From M3007 sp031373665 (GTDB lineage Bacteria; Bacteroidota; Bacteroidia; Chitinophagales; Saprospiraceae), in NCBI GenBank assembly GCA_031373665.1, contig JANMMZ010000138.1, positions 1 through 64,000 of the forward strand: DNA of 64,000 nucleotides, in the 5' to 3' direction. This document shows positions 60,460-64,000 of this stretch, piece by piece. Both the position numbers and the translations under genes were made by a program. Under the pieces are notes generated by a model, which saw only the letters and a list, made by a program, of their open reading frames with translations, had not been told where the DNA came from and did no database searches. Positions within the stretch are counted from its first letter, which is position 1. Each line of letters begins with the position of its first letter.

Positions 60460-62133
60460 TTAGGGTTTGAATAGTATCCACTTAGGTATGCGATCTGTTC
60501 CTGCGTTAACGATCTCACCGTTCATTCTTAGGCTTGATATCAGGTTATTTATTTTATATTTTTTTTGTCTATCACCAAGTACATTGGGCAATTTATCGAG
60601 TAATAAGAACACAATATCTTTTTTAGTAGCTGAGCCAAATTTTTGAATATACTCCAAGATCATTTTTTTATAATGGTCATCATCAAAACCGCGTTGTTTA
60701 ATATAATTGGCACGTAACTCCATGTTTTCTGTGGGTTCAATAACCGCAGCAGCAATATAGAAATTGGGCTTTTTACCTTCAATAAATCTCATTGAACGCA
60801 GGTATCCAATTTCATCTTGGCTTATTTTTTTTCGTTTTTGTATCTTATCTAATAGGATAATGTCTTGGAGGCCAAGTTCTTTATTTCGAGTTAGGAGATT
60901 GCCGAAATTGAGGTCAAGCACTTGCCCAATGACAGTCATTTCTACCCTTTCGGGAGACAATTTGTATTCTGGGAGCGGGAAAAAACGCTTTGATTGGGAT
61001 AAAAACATTTTCCGAATACCCCCTCCGATGGTATCGACCATGCCGAGGTGGAACATGGCCGTGATCAGGAAATGGTTGCGATAGGTTTCTTCTGGTGCAT
61101 TGTCGAGTACTACCCGCTCGACGGATTCTGGCAAAAACGAGCCTTTGTTGCTAAAAACGAGTTGGTCTTCAAATTCCACCACGTTGATACGACCGCTCAA
61201 CGGGAAATCTTGGTGCGCTATGCAGTTGTTGATGGCTTCCCGCAGCAGAAACGGATCATAACGCAATACTTCATCAGGAAACAAAGAAGTACCTTTGAGG
61301 TAGCGATAAATGGGGTTTCTTATTTTTGCATAGATTTTGTCAACACCGAGTAAGAGTGGGCATGAAACGAGCAAGTAGTCAACATCTTCTTTGCGTGAGT
61401 TGCGTAGTATCCATCGTATTTTACATTCGGCAGGTGTTACGAAATGCTCCGATTCGGGTCGGCCTAATAGAATAATAGCTGTTCGGGTAATTTGACCTTT
61501 CAGGGTAATTTTTGCTTTGTTTAGAAATGTGGCATCATCCCAAGTATCAATTTCGGCGATCAACAAAGGATTTTTCACCTTGTAATTGCGGCGGGCCTGT
61601 TGCAAGGCCAAAGGATCGAGGTCTTCGATAGTGGCATCTGGGCAGATACCCGCACTCCAGTCTTCTTGGATATTCTGTTTGCGTATTCGTTCAAATTCTT
61701 CCAGATTGAGCGGGCCCAACTCCTCTCCGTCACGGCCATAATAATGACCCTCCCATGCAATTGGGAAACCCTTTGGCGCAGGAGGAATCTGCAACATGAC
61801 CACCCTGCCCTCCGGTAGTATCACAGAATACGTCTCAATAAATGTAATTCGGTTGGTCGTTTTGTTCCCTACATCTCCTTTTAACTTGTCGAGTGCGCCT
61901 GGCCCATTTTTAAAAGCAGAACCTACAATTCTATGATGTTTATCCTCAATGCCTAATATGAGCCATGCCTCCTTCACCCGTTTGAGATTGGCCTCATTGG
62001 AAAGAGCGGAGAAATACCGGCCTAATTTACCAAAATCAAAATCGTTTTTGGCTTCTTTGAACTCCACAATCTCATTTTCAAAGTCGAGTTTGCGGAGTCG
62101 GTTCAATTTTTCGATAAGCAGTTGCTGTTCCAT
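60460..62133 (-). CDS. AlbA_2/RecG-like ATP-binding protein
   Basis: 557 residues from ATG 62133; a GTG upstream would overlap the helicase gene. The N-terminal Schlafen-type AlbA_2 domain shows EFKEAKNDFDFGKLGRYFSA and AWLILGIEDK. A C-terminal GHKL/RecG-related ATPase-like region has LLREAINNCIAHQDF and GMVDTIGGGIRKMF, then a winged-helix-like end. Such proteins bind nucleic acid and recur next to SNF2 helicases and type III-like RM genes in defence islands. Its part in the system is unknown. Confidence 0.8.
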   Translation of the reverse strand: MEQQLLIEKLNRLRKLDFENEIVEFKEAKNDFDFGKLGRYFSALSNEANLKRVKEAWLILGIEDKHHRIVGSAFKNGPGALDKLKGDVGNKTTNRITFIETYSVILPEGRVVMLQIPPAPKGFPIAWEGHYYGRDGEELGPLNLEEFERIRKQNIQEDWSAGICPDATIEDLDPLALQQARRNYKVKNPLLIAEIDTWDDATFLNKAKITLKGQITRTAIILLGRPESEHFVTPAECKIRWILRNSRKEDVDYLLVSCPLLLGVDKIYAKIRNPIYRYLKGTSLFPDEVLRYDPFLLREAINNCIAHQDFPLSGRINVVEFEDQLVFSNKGSFLPESVERVVLDNAPEETYRNHFLITAMFHLGMVDTIGGGIRKMFLSQSKRFFPLPEYKLSPERVEMTVIGQVLDLNFGNLLTRNKELGLQDIILLDKIQKRKKISQDEIGYLRSMRFIEGKKPNFYIAAAVIEPTENMELRANYIKQRGFDDDHYKKMILEYIQKFGSATKKDIVFLLLDKLPNVLGDRQKKYKINNLISSLRMNGEIVNAGTDRIPKWILFKP

Positions 62134-62144
62134 ATCATATATAG

Positions 62145-64000
62145 TTAAACCTGTTTCAATGTCCACCGAATGGTGAACAGCGGTTTACGGTTGGGTGCTT
62201 GTCGGATACGTTGTTCCATATTGTCCAAAAAGGTTTCTTTTTCGTGCAAGATAACAGTTTCTGTTTCGTGCTGGTGAAAGACCAGATCAGAGAGTTTTTT
62301 TTCTTTGTCTTTGATGTTGCGTTGGGCTTCTATTTTGGCCTCCAACTGGATCATGCGACGTGCTTCAGTACGTATTTGTTTGATTTCCGTTTTCAGATAT
62401 TGGATTTCCGTTTGTATTGATTTGATACGATCACTAGCCCAGCGTTCTATTTTGGTATTTTCTTGTTCAAAGAATTGATCGAGCCATTTGCGGCTTTCGG
62501 TCATATATTCGGCTTCTTCGCGATCCAAGAGTGTGGTAAGATCGTTGGGCGGGGCGGTATGGTGGAGGGCATCGGTTGTGGCCACCAATTCGAGCATCCG
62601 CTGACACTGTTTGGCTTCCATTTGCTCGCCACCATCCGTTATGCCCGTTAAGAGCAGATATTCTTCTTTGTTTTTGTCGGCATCGAAAGTTAGGGCGAGT
62701 TGAGCGACACTCATCCAGCCCGATTGTCCGATCAGGTTTTGGATAGCAGCGCGATTGCCACTGTACTCGAAAGTAAGGTGCGCTTCGGGTAGGGTTCGTT
62801 GTTTCCAGTCGTCGAGCAGCGCGGTGGCCAATGGGTGTCCTGCACGGTACTGGTGGGGGGCTGGCTTAGTGAGGAAAGCGGCTAATTTATCGAGATAAGA
62901 CCCTGCGGGTTGTTCGGGGGTATTGCGCTCAGGCAACGGAATCAGTTGGTAATTGCCAATAGGTATATCGCTTTGGTACGGGTAGGGGTTTTTGTGCAGG
63001 GTGAATTTGTGTTTGTTGCCCACCGGAAATTGCGCATATTCGGCCAATGCGAAGCTGGTAAAGTCCCAAAGCCAATGGTGATATTTATCGAGGGTCTCGT
63101 TGGTTTGGCTGTCGGTCATTTTGAGTTTTTCGACTACTTCCACGTCAAAATTGCGAAAAATTTCTTGTCTTGTTCGGGTCATTTCTTCTCGGATTGGCAC
63201 GGATAGTTCTGTCTGGAGTTGCTCAAAGGCTTGAGTGATTTGGTCTGCCTCGCGGCAGGTTTTGAATATCTCAAACACACGCCGCTCGAAGTCCACGCCA
63301 CTTTCTATGGCTCCCAGCACTTCGTCGGAGGCTCCGAATACGCCCGAAAAAAGTTTGAACTTGGTATCGAGTATTTCATAGACTTTTTTGTCGGCAGCGT
63401 TTTTTTCGTTAAGGAAATTAACCACTACCACGTCGTGTTGCTGACCGTAGCGGTGGCAACGCCCGATACGCTGCTCTATGCGCTGGGGATTCCAGGGCAA
63501 GTCGTAGTTGAGAATAAAGGCGCAAAACTGCAAATTAATGCCCTCCGCGCCTGCTTCGGTGGCGATCATGATCTTGGTATCACGCTTTTTGAAAAAATCT
63601 ACGAGGGCGGCTCGTTTGTTGGCGGAGTCTGATTTGGTCATTTTACCGCTGCCCTCATTTTCGATCTTCCAATCTTGATAAATGCGTTTGGAAAGGGCAT
63701 CGTTGTTGGTGCCGTTGAACAGCACAATACGGTCTTTGAACTCGGGTAATTTTTGGAGTTCTTCGTAAATATACGCTTGTGTCCTAGTGCTTTCTGTAAA
63801 AATAAGGGCTTTTTCAGGGGCATTTTTTTCTTTCAACGCATTGAAACCAAGCATAAGTGCCTGCATCAGGTGTGTGCCTTTTGCATTTTCATCAATCTCG
63901 CCAGCCAATTGAAAGAAATGATCTAATTCGGCTTTTTCAGCCTTTATTGCTTCAATTTCAATATCCGAATAAGTCTTTTCCAACTTTGCCTCTTGTTCTT
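62145..64000 (-). CDS. SNF2-type helicase, C-terminal part (runs off the window)
   Basis: At least 618 residues; the frame is open through the right edge, so the N-terminal helicase half is missing. The second RecA-like domain shows KALIFTESTRTQAYI, TEAGAEGINLQFC and the arginine-finger motif QRIEQRIGRCHRYGQ. The C-terminal part has long charged helices (a coiled coil, about 500-600 here) as in RapA/SNF2-like defence helicases. First visible gene of the minus-strand defence run, 11 nt before the AlbA_2 gene. It should translocate on duplex DNA. Confidence 0.88.
   Translation of the reverse strand, partial: EQEAKLEKTYSDIEIEAIKAEKAELDHFFQLAGEIDENAKGTHLMQALMLGFNALKEKNAPEKALIFTESTRTQAYIYEELQKLPEFKDRIVLFNGTNNDALSKRIYQDWKIENEGSGKMTKSDSANKRAALVDFFKKRDTKIMIATEAGAEGINLQFCAFILNYDLPWNPQRIEQRIGRCHRYGQQHDVVVVNFLNEKNAADKKVYEILDTKFKLFSGVFGASDEVLGAIESGVDFERRVFEIFKTCREADQITQAFEQLQTELSVPIREEMTRTRQEIFRNFDVEVVEKLKMTDSQTNETLDKYHHWLWDFTSFALAEYAQFPVGNKHKFTLHKNPYPYQSDIPIGNYQLIPLPERNTPEQPAGSYLDKLAAFLTKPAPHQYRAGHPLATALLDDWKQRTLPEAHLTFEYSGNRAAIQNLIGQSGWMSVAQLALTFDADKNKEEYLLLTGITDGGEQMEAKQCQRMLELVATTDALHHTAPPNDLTTLLDREEAEYMTESRKWLDQFFEQENTKIERWASDRIKSIQTEIQYLKTEIKQIRTEARRMIQLEAKIEAQRNIKDKEKKLSDLVFHQHETETVILHEKETFLDNMEQRIRQAPNRKPLFTIRWTLKQV

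Overview
The window looks like a chromosomal segment of a Bacteroidota bacterium, most likely of the Saprospiria type. Several large secreted proteins end in type 9 secretion (T9SS) sorting domains, both type A and type B. Many genes are preceded by the Bacteroidota -7 promoter box TAnnTTTG, and HYR/dockerin-like and CotH-type secreted proteins are present. No transposase or phage gene was seen.

Positions 1-12984 look like an integron-type array of gene cassettes with no integrase in view. Three long imperfect palindromes (4203-4293, 10854-10943, 12914-12984) share one layout: AAC, 3 nt, a stem starting GCAT, an inner stem, a loop, the matching arms ending ATGC, 4 nt, GTT. The stems differ in sequence but stay paired. 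The boundary sequence at the start of each block is the exact reverse complement of the boundary sequence at its end (GTTATCCCC/GGGGATAAC, GTTCTCGG/CCGAGAAC, GTTCGATG/CATCGAAC), as expected for attC sites of integron cassettes. Cassette 1 carries a BcgI/type I-like restriction-modification pair. Cassette 2 (about 6.65 kb) carries five exported or lipoprotein hydrolase-type genes divergent from an AraC regulator. Cassette 3 carries a small membrane protein and two FlgO/CsgG-like paralogues, one with an amber mutation.

Positions 13000-54400 read as ordinary backbone. The content is: a T9SS beta-propeller protein followed by a fragment of a second copy; a methionine-salvage run mtnB-mtnD-mtnC-mtnA; T9SS type B and CotH proteins; a pentapeptide-repeat membrane protein; homogentisate dioxygenase with a phosphoesterase; tRNA-Arg(CCT); a diheme cytochrome/beta-helix pair; a histidine kinase; glycine dehydrogenase (gcvP); a saccharopine/alanine-dehydrogenase-like enzyme; a TIR-like membrane protein; an XRE regulator with a membrane partner; a Cys-rich orphan; a 1241-residue HYR/dockerin T9SS protein; gamma-glutamyltransferase; a cytidylate-kinase-like enzyme; an M1 peptidase; a three-gene membrane/SGNH/aldo-keto run; a PfkB kinase; a DUF2167 protein; an acyl-CoA dehydrogenase; and a dienelactone-hydrolase-like lipoprotein.

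Positions 54600-64000 form a second defence island, all on the minus strand. In transcription order it holds a SNF2-type helicase (running off the right edge), an AlbA_2/RecG-like ATP-binding protein, a type III-like Mod methyltransferase, a type III-like Res helicase-nuclease, and a compact trio: an ART-like toxin candidate, an 82-residue antitoxin candidate and a SecB-like chaperone. The trio resembles toxin-antitoxin-chaperone systems such as CmdTAC and follows Res by 6 nt. All functions are read from sequence motifs; no database search was run.
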